Source: Xestospongia muta (lineage: Eukaryota > Porifera > Demospongiae > Haplosclerida > Petrosiidae). From it: 64,000 nucleotides of DNA. The stretch is from positions 18,418,047 through 18,482,046 of the forward strand of contig OY848918.1 in assembly GCA_963693285.1 (NCBI GenBank). Direction: 5' to 3'. This document shows, in pieces, positions 12,387 through 24,600 of the stretch; position 1 is the first letter of the stretch, and each line of letters starts with the position of its first letter. The position numbers and the translations under genes were made by a program. Under the pieces are notes generated by a model that saw only the letters and a list, made by a program, of their open reading frames with translations, was not told where the DNA came from and searched no databases.

Positions 12387-12655
12387 TTAAAGTTTTTGAC
12401 GAATTTCAATGGCAAGAGCTTTCTTCTGAAGAGGTCCCTCTATGATATCAAGAATATTGCCCCATGAAGCAGGAGTTGGTTCATTATCCAACCAGCTTTG
12501 TAACATGTTTGACATCTTAACTTGATTTGAAAGTGAGGAAGTGGATAAACTATCAATGGTGTCTGGATCTACTCCCAGTAAATCACCAATCTCTTGCCAC
12601 TTACCATTGATTGAAAAAAGTAACCCTAGTAATATATTTTTTTCAGGTTTTGAAG
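12387..12655 (-). CDS. Alternative terminal exon 10b: second Death domain
   Basis: The acceptor TTTATAG before 12655 leaves two bases that complete the phase-1 codon from exon 9, exactly as in exon 10a. The exon encodes about 88 residues and stops at TAA 12387-12389. The Death-fold pattern is intact: KWQEIGDLLGV, DTIDSL, a helix with MLQSWLDNEPTP, then SWGNILDIIEG and LAIEIRQKL. It differs from exon 10a at about a dozen residues. Its last residues are missing because the frame ends one position after RQKL. Because both exons carry their own stop, they cannot both be read in one protein: either they are alternative C-termini or only one is used. Confidence 0.7.
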
Positions 12656-15600
12656 CTATAAAGTAAGAAAAATAATAATAAAATGTTATTTAGTATGAAA
12701 TATAGTACTATGTTAATGGTAGAAATATAATTTTTTTCCTGGAAACTAAGGAACGACAGTTTGGTTGGCTTGATTGAAGGCCTCTTAATTAAGTCAATGA
12801 ATATTAATTATTATTAAATATTGCCTTTGTAAAAGTGTTTCTACTAGAATAGTTGATCTTTCAGTTCCAATGCTTATCTATCAATACATACAAGTTTGAA
12901 CACTTCTTCATAACAATTAATTAACAATGATTATTATACTTGTGGTACAAACATGAGAAAGGATGAACATGTAACAGTGACCAATTTCATTAAATTCATG
13001 GTTTACATTAGCTACTGTCAACTGAACTACCTACTTATTTTAAGTTTTTGACGAATTTCAATGGCAAGAGCATTCTTCTGAAGAGGTCCCTCTATGATAT
13101 CAAGAATATTGCCCCATGAAACAGGAGTTGGTTCATTATCTAACCAACTTTGTAACATTTTTGACATCTTAACTTGATTTGAAAGTGGGGAAGTGTACAA
13201 GCTGTCAATGGTGTCCACATCAACTCCAAGTAGATCACCAATCTCTTGCCATTTCCCACTGATTGGATAAAGCAATCTCAATAATACATGTTTTTCAGGT
13301 TTTACAACTGTAAAGTAAATAGAAAAGACAACAGTCATAGTATGTAAATCTAAAGATGGAACAATGTGAATATTGACTGCAATACAACTGTACTTCCTTC
13401 CTTTTTCTGACAATGCAAAAAATCAGTCTAGTCACAGTTACTGTACAATAATAATTATTTGACTTGATAAAAGCATTATATTTATAATACACACAGACAC
13501 AGACACACACACACACACACTCATATGTATATAATACTTAATACAACACCATAAATGTATTAATTCAACCAAACATTTATTGAACACAAAATGCTAACCA
13601 TTTTCCTTCATAACTGTAGCAGCATCTTTGTTGATCCAAGGTAGTTGTCTTGAATGATCAATACTTTTTATTGTCATGCCATCTTTACAACAAGTTAGAA
13701 TCTCTTTATTATCATCTGGATGACAAAGATGGTCTGTAGGAGGTGGACATACGGAGCAAAGGAAACATTCCTGAGGTCTTGAAAGAATCTTCTTGTACTG
13801 AAATTTCTTGACTACGTCTTCGATTACTTCAAAGATGACATCTTTGATGGTGGAGCACTTTAAAGGTGGGCCAGAATAGTGGACCTCCATCGAGTAGATA
13901 GCATCAATAAGTAAAACTGCTCCTCCATATCCAGCACATGTTAAACGAATTGCATTACGATACTGCATCTCACACCCTGATGGTTGATATAGCTTAAATT
14001 TTGGTAATTCGCTTCGTTTAAGGAGACCTACAATCAAGGCAGGAAAAAGACCTTGAGGAATTGGCATTTCATCCCAAGTAAAAACAAAACAATCAATATA
14101 TTTATTAAATGGAACTCTAATAATATCTAAAGAAGAAGCTGTTGGCAAAACGCTCGGTATGAAAAACTTCCCTTTGTCAGGCAATGGAGCAATAACAAAT
14201 ATATCTTCCATTAACCTTAAGAAGTCATCTGCAGTAAAATCAGGCGAGAAACCTTCAGGAAGACAATCTAGAAGCTTGCGTGTGAAAATGCCTTCAGCCT
14301 TGAGTTGAATATGAGCATGTGAGGGTAGAACTATATTCATTTCCTTTAAGTGGGTAACAGCATCAGCAAAAGTAATGCTGATTACTTCTGAGAGCTTATT
14401 AAAAAGGGGCTGTGGGTGCAGAAAAACCACATCAGGCAACACAGCTGGAAAATACAAGAATATGGTTAAATCATGATAGTATAGTAATGAAGCTTCGACG
14501 TCTTTTCGATCCATCTCAAGAGTCAAGCCTATTCTCAAGCATTCTCTTTTACTGACAACCATTGACTTAGTAATTTTCTGTAGATCCTCTAACTCAAGCT
14601 TAAACAAGAACCATCGTGCTGGAATGTCTGCCTCAATACAAGATTGGCTAACAATTGTACGAATTCTCTCTGCAATTTTCATTTCAGGCTCACCTCTGGC
14701 TGTTGTGTTGACAGGAAATATTATCTCCTCTTTGGCTTCACAGTAATTCACATGGACACCTCTGAATTGACTTAATGTAGACCACAAACGAGCATTCTTT
14801 TCCTCTAAAGATTCGCCCACGCATTCCGTTATTTTATCAAAAAACGTACCAAGAACTAGAAGGGAAGGCTCTGGATGTGAAAACGTAATATGAATTTTGC
14901 GCAAATCAGGCTGATCTATGGATGTTAGCGAACGAAAAGAAGACTCAAGTAGCTGTAAATTTGTAATTTGTCGCTCTACAGGGGCTCCAATCTGTCGACC
15001 CTTAAAGCTAAAAAAAAATTTTGGCTTGTCTTCAAGCTTCTCATTTAGCTTTTGTGTGAGAATATTAACAGGACTGTAGCGTAATATTGCGGGAGCAATA
15101 TCCAAAAAGGCTGCTTGTCCACCTGAATCTACACAGTAAATCCAATGAGAGTTGAATAGCTCAGGAGATTCTTTTACAGTAGGCATGATCTCCGCAATCT
15201 CATTTACTGTTTTTGCGACAGGTGGAGGTGTCGACTTTGAAGGAGAAACTAAGGTGACTTGATCGAGGTCTTGTTGTGTTTCTTCTTGTGAACCATCATC
15301 ATCAGATGAACTGTTGCTATCCTCATGTTGTGTAGTGGAATCAACAGGAGAAGATGGCACTCCAATTTTAATGGCTTTGGCAATCATAAGTTTTACATAT
15401 GGAGTATTAATTTCTTCCCAAAATTGACTGGCAAAAGATGAATCGGTTGACTCACTTCCTACAATAAGACTTGCAGTCTCTATTCTTCTTACTTCAGGAG
15501 CAGTGGCTACAGAGGTGCTATGATGAAGGGTATGTGGTGGGAGATTTAATAAAAGCTTCATGATAGATGATTTTCCTGTCCCAGGAGCTCCAGACAGTGA

Positions 15601-18600
15601 TAACTTTGAGTATTTGCATCGAATTCGGCCTTCTTTGAGTGCCTTGTAAAGTAAACCAGTATAATCTATAAAAAAAGAGGAAAATCTTTATATAACTATT
15701 GCTGTGATACTGTATAACACTACTATATGATAGCCTTCATATTGGTACAATAATACTGGTACACTCATGGTTAAGGATTGCATTGTCAACTGATATGAAT
15801 GTATTATGTCATAACATTATACTGTATGCGTCTTCGTATTATATGATTTGATGAATGGAATGTCAATTATCTTCAAGGACATTTTATGATATTAATCTGT
15901 TTATTATAACTGATATATCTTTAACAGTCAAAACAATGATTTCTTAATAACTTTCAATAAGCTACCAAACAATATCTGTAATTAATAATTTGTTTGATCT
16001 GTTATTAATACAGTACATTTTCATATGACTACTTTCAAAATAATTTATACATACATATGTTACTAGTGAAGTCAAGACAAGTGTTTGATTATAGTACTGA
16101 GTGTTTGCTTGTAATCCTTGATTATCAGTTTGTACAGATTGTATAGTCATGTATAAAGTGACACTGTTATTACTAGCAGTATATATCATGTTACTAGGTT
16201 ACATTATTATCATTGTATTGACATTTATTGTAAGTACATTCTAATATACAGAAAATAACAATGAACTACATTAGTATAGAACTATACACTGACCATGTAG
16301 TGACTTGTCAATTAGTTGTAGAATTTTCTCTTTATTGATATCATCAGGTTTTACCATGTCAGCAGGTGTTTGGCCCTCATTATTTATTATGGTGGCATCT
16401 GCACCACATAACAGTAATATTTCAACACATTCTACTTTCCCTTCACTGCAGGCATAATGTAAGGGGCTAAGTCCATCCTATGTGATAAAAGAAATTATAA
16501 TAAGAGGAACATGAAAGATTTTTTATACTATAGCACTATAAGATAAACCCTAAAATGATGTAATAAAACATAATGTAGCGAATATACTAAATTGATATAA
16601 TGCTAACATTTATGTTCTTCCAGTCATATTATTACATTTGTCCAACATATGATGATCTATACTATGTGTTATGATTGTAATAACCACTGTATATAAATTC
16701 AACATTGATGATATCTGTTATATTTGTTATTAAAATTATCTATAATAAACATATCTTATGATAGAGATTGAATAGTGGGAAGGGGATTCAAAAACATCTT
16801 TAAAATTGTAATGCATACAGTTTTCACACAAATACTGTAAAATACTAGAATTCAAGGAAGTGCATGATTTATTGTAGTTAAAACATTCAATGTAAACTAT
16901 TTACAGGAATGTATAAAAGTATAATACTACAAAGGAGTGTATCATAAAATAAATGAAATTAGCACACTAAATATCTGGTAGTGACAATACTGAGTGAACT
17001 ACTTTGTAAGTGATGTCTACTGTTGATTATGCTGACCACTGGCAGGACAAATCAATTATCATCACAACAAATATGCCAGTATAGTTATACAAAATGTTAG
17101 GATTAATACAAGCAGTAGTTTGTAAAGATTCACTCATATATCATGTTGTAAGAAGTCACTAACAAACTGAAGAATCTATTATACAAGTCTAATTATTCAC
17201 TCAATGTAAATATCTGAGCATATTTCTAGAAGTAATAAACAGTATCCTTGTACATTCTCTATGCTATCACTTAGAATGTCAAACCATTTAATTTATATCA
17301 TGGAATAAACATAGTGATGACACTGACTCTAATTACAGTTAGTGCTAGGGTTGTATAGGCATGTTGTTTATATTGTGACATATGTTAGGTAATGTCATTT
17401 TAGCTTATATATGGTATTACTAGCATCTCATATGTTGTAATAATAGGTAATAGTTGAATGTACATAAACAAATAGACAGACCTCAAGTGGTATGCTGTCA
17501 TTGTTTTATCTTTTTACTTAGTTTTGCATATCTGCTTCTCAATGAAGGCTTTTGCACTTTTAGAACCCAAAGCTACTTACTGTCTCTGTAATTATCAGGA
17601 AGTTGAATTCAGTAACTACAAATTTAGTAATACCAGCAGACAACCAATGTTTAAGTTCATAGCATTGTTAAAGCATGCTATAATACAATAATGATAACAT
17701 AGTCTACTATATCACTGATTGTTAGAGACATAAAAAGCACTAAAGGTATCTCAACATAACTCTTTATGATTGTTTGATTTTACCAAGAGCTATATAACTA
17801 GAGTAAAGAGCCTTCTGCTAAACAAATAACTGATGTAATAATGATTATATTATAAGCGCAGTTAATAATCAGAGATGATAAAGTATTTCTTATTTTTAGT
17901 TTGTTAATATTGCTTATATGATAAAATAATCAATGTTAGATGATAAAACAACAAGTAGATACACAATTATAAACACATTAGTACTATACTACACATTGAA
18001 GCAATGATTTCCTTATAATATCTGACACTAGCAAACATATTTCAATTATATCCCTTAGTTGGCAGATGTGACGAATACATAATAACAATAATCATTAGGA
18101 ATATCCTGATGTTAAAAATCTGTGACATAGTCTATACTGTAATTTTGTCAACTGTAACTATTAAAGCTTGCTTGAATTAACCTTCAAATGTTTATAATAA
18201 ATTAAGGTACTACTTGTATATCTATTACAACCAAACTCAATTTGATCTATTGATAGAAAATCTGTGAAAGTTCTCCCAATATTCAGCTGACTTGCTAGTA
18301 AAGTATTAAAGTAGGCATCACCTTCTAAGAGAATAAATTGGCACTTGTAGGCATTATGTCATCTTGTGTTAATATTAGCTACTACAATTAATCACTTTCA
18401 TCTGTGTAGTTATTTTAGGAGTGTTCATATAACAACTTATAGGAGATGATTAAACCACAAATATCTACATAATTACATGTATTAATAACAAACATTACAT
18501 ACAAAATACAGTGATGAATAATAATAACAATATATTTAAATAATAGAAATACTTACTTTGTCAATAGGATCCAGTGATGCACCAGCTTTAATAAGTATAT

Positions 18601-21600
18601 GAGCTATTTCAGACTTGCCCTTGCAAGCAGCACAGTGAAGAGGAGTTATCTTGTGCTACATAAAAGATATGTCAATATTTATGATCAATTAACTTTATAA
18701 TATACAACTACATCTAATGATACATTACAAAGGATAGGTGAAATAACTCAATATCATTTCACTAATGTATATAGAGAGGTTAATATTCTATATGTTGTCA
18801 ACAGTTGTATTCATGATAATATTTTTTTCTATTATGCCCATTAAATTTTGTTGTTAATTGTTTATTTGTATAACAGACTAGTGTAAACAATCAACTGTGA
18901 CGTTGTTTGTTTCTGTATGTACTACTTCATCATATGATATACTTGTCTTAATATAAATACAAACCTGACAATTAATGTTAAAGTATACTCAAGTATGCAA
19001 TATCATACTTGTCTGCACAAGCTAAGGCACTTCAAATAGACTACGAGGCTATAGGACAAGTGATCTACATGACTTGTATAACATATATTATAAAAATTAT
19101 AAAAAGTTGTAGATTGCTCAATTTTGTTTGTTATTTGATTTATTCTTGTTGATAATAATAGTAATAAATTTATTAAAACAATGTTATGTTAGTGGAAGCT
19201 TGGTTTATAGAAAATGTCCACAATGTGTACAAGAAATAATTTTTTACAACACATGCTTGCTTGTACTTGTTGATAGATCATATTGTGGATAAATTAATAT
19301 TTTCATGTTTTTGTATTAGAACAGTAGATAAGTGAAAATTTCACAACTTTTATAGCTTTAATTCTTATTACTCAAAAGGATGTACTCTTCAAATCATAAC
19401 CGTATTCTTGAGGTAATCAAGAAGTAAGCTGGGACTAATGTGGTAAGACGTTTTGTGTAGAAACATGAACAAATAATATATATACTCTCATGATAGCAAT
19501 ATAAAGTACATATCTTATTATCAGAGATCACATTCTATATAATGCCCTATTTTCATGGCTGGTTGTTATTGGCAACATTTAATTTCTCAGTCAGTTTTAA
19601 GTAGGTTTATTTATTATTCACAGTATGTATTGCTGATATATAGTATCAATAATTATTAAGGAAATTATATCATATAAAGACTTTATTGATTAGGGAAGTA
19701 AGAAGACTCTATTAACAACATGTACCAGCCATCAAACAATAACATTGGCTAGACTTATGACCTATTGACTCTCATAGTTAGCTTTCATTATCTGATGACA
19801 ACAATGAAGATAGTACAGCATACATTACAAACCACTGGTACATCGTATTTATAAAAAACACTACCAACTATTGGAATCTATAACTTAGCATATAGAAACT
19901 TCGTTATATTATTTCTTTGTCAACACAGACTCTGTATAGGTTGGTTGAGTTACTAGAGTAACAGTTACATAACATTTTAACATTGTACAACAGGACTTGT
20001 TGACTCCACCCACACAGAAATATACAGTACTTGGAATACCATATTTGTCACATAACTCATCAACACAGACTCTTTATATATAATTTAAGTGTACACTGTG
20101 CTTATTTATGTGAAAATTCATGTATTCTATTCCTTATAATTTATGTTAATTACTTCATATTACTTACAGTTTAAACTTATATTAGAATGTAATCTCCACC
20201 ATAACTTTATAATCATGAATGTTTTAAGAAGTTCTGTTTATATAGTGTTAAAATGATGACAACAACTTGTTGAATGTATTTATTTATAATATAATATCAA
20301 TACATAATTATAAAGATCAATTAGACCATATGTTTGTGATTTCACTAATCTATTATTAAACACATGAAATCAATATATTCATCAGTGGACATTAATTATT
20401 ACATTACAATGTAAAAGAGAGTAGTCTATTGTACAATGTACATTACACAATCGTTGTTGTCTTCATGTAGATACTGTAGTTCCCTGAGTAAGCACCAATG
20501 TGTGCTTACAGTTCATTTGGAATTTGAAAGGAGTGAGTGCTTAACATGATTTTAAAAAAAGTACAAACTTATAAATAATTAATTAACATCAATATTCCAT
20601 ATGCATGGTTAGAAGTGGAAGCTATCAAGGCTCTGAGAACTCACCCGGAGTGCAATGTATCTGCTATAGCAAAGAAGTATGATGTAGACAGAAAGCATAT
20701 TAGAGAATGGGATAAGCAGTTTGACAAGCTTCTTGACTCACAATAACATAAAGGTGGACGCTTGCCTGGGGAACTACGGTATTATGTAACAGACAAACAC
20801 AAACATTGAAGTATGAAAACTTGACAATATCAACCACTAAACATATTATAAACTAAAACAAGTAACTTGTTTTATAAGATCATCATAACTTAACTTTGTA
20901 CTAAATTTTGATCATAATATGAGGTACTAATAAATTTAAATTACAATATTAAACACTAACCTTATTTAGTGCATGTATATTGGACTTATTTTTAATTAGT
21001 ATTTCTGCTATTTCAGCATTAGATGCACCGTGTAATGCTGTTGTCCCAATCTGAAAAAGAAGAAATATAAAGTTAATACTAGATAACTAACAGTATACTA
21101 TACATTGTATATAAACAAGTACTATCATAACATGTGGTCAATATCAGTGGAGGTTCATGTTGTTTATTCTCTCTCTTATGACTATTATTAGTAGCTCATA
21201 TCATGGCATGTCAATGTAGTACATTCAACAAACACTATATTATGAACAACAAAACTAACATGTTTAGGAAGAACTACTAATACATGTGAAAATATATGGT
21301 AAAAGCAAGTCTGAATTAATGATGATAAAACCTCATACAATAATAAAAGGTTGTTATTAACTATATATGAGTTACAAATGTCATAATATAACATATTACT
21401 ACAAGTATACTATGTACAAGTATGTCATGTGTTCTTTTCTAAAACAATCTCTTTATGAAAGTACTGAAAGAAGATAATATTTCAAAAGTTATTGGAAAGT
21501 TAAATCAAGTCGTCATGTGAACATCTAGCCACTTGAGTAGGCATCTATTACAATCAGAAACATTCTTCACAATAAAAGGACCTGCATAATCAATATGGAT

Positions 21601-24600
21601 ACAGGACCAGGGATGTTAAGGCTTCTCCAAAATGTTTAGAGGTACAATGGGAGGATAGACTATCCTACAATTGTACCTCTCGTATGAACTATCCTGGCTA
21701 GTTCATATGAAACTGACAAACTTGACAATGCTTAACCTTTACTCACAATCTGAGTCCATACCTAGCAACAAAATATATTTGCAAGCTTAATTTTGGACAT
21801 ATCAAGTAGTGTATGTTCTAACTCATTAAAGAGGGAATTATAAATATATGTAACTCATTCAAAAGGAAATCATGAGTTTTAGGAGAGACAATCATATGAA
21901 ACATACAAGTTTAACTTTGGACATAACAGGGTATGTATAATGTAACTCATTAATTAGGGAATTTTGAAAATGATTATTCAAGAAATTATGAGCATTAGGA
22001 GAGACAATTATTTGAAATGTCAGAGAAAATAGCCATTTTTAAGAATATATAGTGGTACTAGGTCTTTGTGTATAGCTGATAGAGGCAAACTACAAGAAAC
22101 AGAATAGGTTATGGTTTAATATGACCAGGGGTGACAGGAAAGGTTTCAAATTGATTGAATAATAATATTGTGCACATGGTAAAGTTACAGTGGACAGACA
22201 ACTTAATGCATCAACAATACATCATTGAAGACATACAGAGGTCATATTGGGAACTGCTTTTGTTTCATTTAACAGAAGAATGAGGTTTTTTTTTGATCAG
22301 TCAACAATGTGAATGGTCGGTCATAGAGATATTGATGAAATCATTTAGCTCCAAAGACAATCCATGTTCTTTGTCTAACCGAGAATATTTTTTTCAGTTG
22401 GAGCTAGGGTGTAAGATGTGAAACCAATCACCTGTTCTGAACCATCATCAGAGATGTGACAGAGAATTGCCCCCAGACCATGGGAAGGAGCATCATATGA
22501 GAGAACAATTCTTCTTTGGATCAATGTCAACTATAGAAGCGGTGAGTAATTCTTTAGCTTAATGAAATGATTAACCTACTGTTTTTGATGACGTTTCTGT
22601 AACAGAAGACAAAGGATTCAGTTTGGACGATAAACTTGGAAGAAACTTGTGTAAAAATAGAGGAGTCTTATAAGGATTTCGGTTCCTTGGGGTGGGACCC
22701 TCCATAATGGCTCACACTTTCTCTGGGGTAAGGTGGAGCCCTTTGTTATAAATCATTATATTAAAAGTTTCTACTTGAGAAGATATTTAAATGCAAAATT
22801 TACTTTAAGCTCTTCTTCTTGTAATTTGTAAAATCGAAATATCCGTTAAATTAGAATAACGGTATAAATAGGCTAACGTGGAATATTGTATTAAAATTCC
22901 AGTAGGTGGACCAGATTGTGCGTCTTAACTACGAAAACTTGTGTAATCCGTATTAAGAACGAGTAACAGCTATCACATTGGTAACAAGGATGTCTACAAA
23001 GCCAATATTTAGTCATCTTGACGGCTTTATTACAAGGGAAGAGTAACTCTCTAGCTGTAAGGAGAAAGGGGCACTGTTTTTTCAAGCTAATGATGTAGCG
23101 GAGTACAGGAAATTCCCTGTATTTATAAGCATAGTTAGTTCATAGAGTTTCCCCTTTTTTGAAATGTGTTGGTGCTTACTAAATTTAATGACTGGTTTAA
23201 AGTTGGCAGTGCCTATAGGTCTGGTAATCGGATCAATTATTTTACAGCTATTGGTCTGGGAAACGAAACCACGCCTCAAAAATGCAAAACCACACCCACT
23301 TCAGTCATGGTCACTTGTGAAGGAATGTCATTTGTTGGTGGTGAAACGTTTGCATCTTATACCGAGCTAGAAAAGAAAATAAAGACGTACGAAGTGAACA
23401 ACTTTGTTCAGCTAGTACACAGAGATTCAAGAACTCTTGATACTGCAATAAAAAGATTGCCAAAAAGAGTAGAAGGGGCAAACGAGACCTATGTGCTATC
23501 ATAGCATCAATCTCTCGTGTTCATTTGGTGGTAAAGACTGCAAAACAAAGGGAATGGTTTGAGATCTAACAAAACATGAGTGTAGGACAAGTTCAAGACA
23601 TTGAGTAAGTCTTGTCATCTTCCTCTATTTAGTATCATAAAGCAGCAATGTGCAGCTGCAATTAAGTTTTCTTAACTGATGATAAACAGTTTTTCGGTGA
23701 CCTCTGTAAATGAAGATCATAACAATTTTGTAACCAAAGCAATTCTATTTATCATCAGATGTTATACATGATTAATGTATCATTTTGAATAGATTATTTA
23801 TGACCATTTACTATGGCAAAGGAGATTGAATGAAGATGAAAGAGGAGAAACCAGTAAACTCTTAAAAATGAAAGTCAATAAAATCTGCTTGAGTAACATA
23901 TATCTGATATGACTGGAAAAGTGGTGACTTTGAAGGCCATCACTAATGTCCATACCAAAGTGGACCAATTCTCTGACAGAAACAATTTAGAAGCATCAGT
24001 ACAATGTTTGTGACATATAGATGGTATACATTTTAATGATTAAAGATGTTAAAGTGAATCCATGACTATTTTTACTAGGATCTACTGTTGAAGTGTACAC
24101 AAATGATGAGAAAGAATTCACTGGGCTATTTTTTCAGTACAACATTATGAAGGTCATATCTGCTGCATGTCCTGAGCTCATAATGGTTGATGCTACATAT
24201 AAGTTGAATGAACTTCCAATACCAGTTTATTTGATTCTTATTGTGGATGGTAATGGCCAAAGTGAGATGGTAGGACATTATCTTACATCACTGGAAACAA
24301 GAGAAGCTATTTCTGAGATGGTAAGATGGTTCAAAATCCACAATTCTCCTTGGAAAAGTACAAGAGTATTCTTGACTGACAAAGATTTTGTTGTAAGAGC
24401 AGAACTACTACGTTTTTTTTCACACGTTACAAAGCTTCAGACAAGAAATCACCTTTGAAAAGATGGGTTTATGTCCTTGTAAGCGTAGCCATGTTCTTGA
24501 ATTATGTCAAAAGCTAGCTTATTCAAAGTCAGAGGCAGATTACAATTAAAACTACCAAGGATTGTTACAGTGTGTACACAAGTCTGTTGTTACTTATTGT

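Larger units (their letters stand above)
12236..13315. repeat. Tandem duplication carrying a Death-domain exon
   Basis: About 420 bases starting at 12236 recur about 650 bases later, starting near 12889. Both begin ACAAGTTTGAACACTTCTT and both contain the same 3' flank, stop region and Death-domain exon. Scattered substitutions and small indels show the copies are not recent. Confidence 0.85.

Noticed and set aside
13295..13516. 73-codon minus-strand ORF beside the Death exon
   Set aside because: Starts in an AC microsatellite, is intronic and is out of frame with exon 10a.
13599..15665. Reading the large exon as an NLR-type NACHT or NB-ARC ATPase
   Set aside because: The DxGGQ G3 motif and the COR-type blocks after it fit a Roc-COR protein. 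No NACHT-type Walker B (hhhhDE/D) or winged-helix pattern was seen.
23082..23504. Overlapping ORFs on both strands at the MULE left end
   Set aside because: They translate the terminal inverted repeat. Only the stretch from about 23307 on the plus strand encodes the recognisable N-terminal domain.
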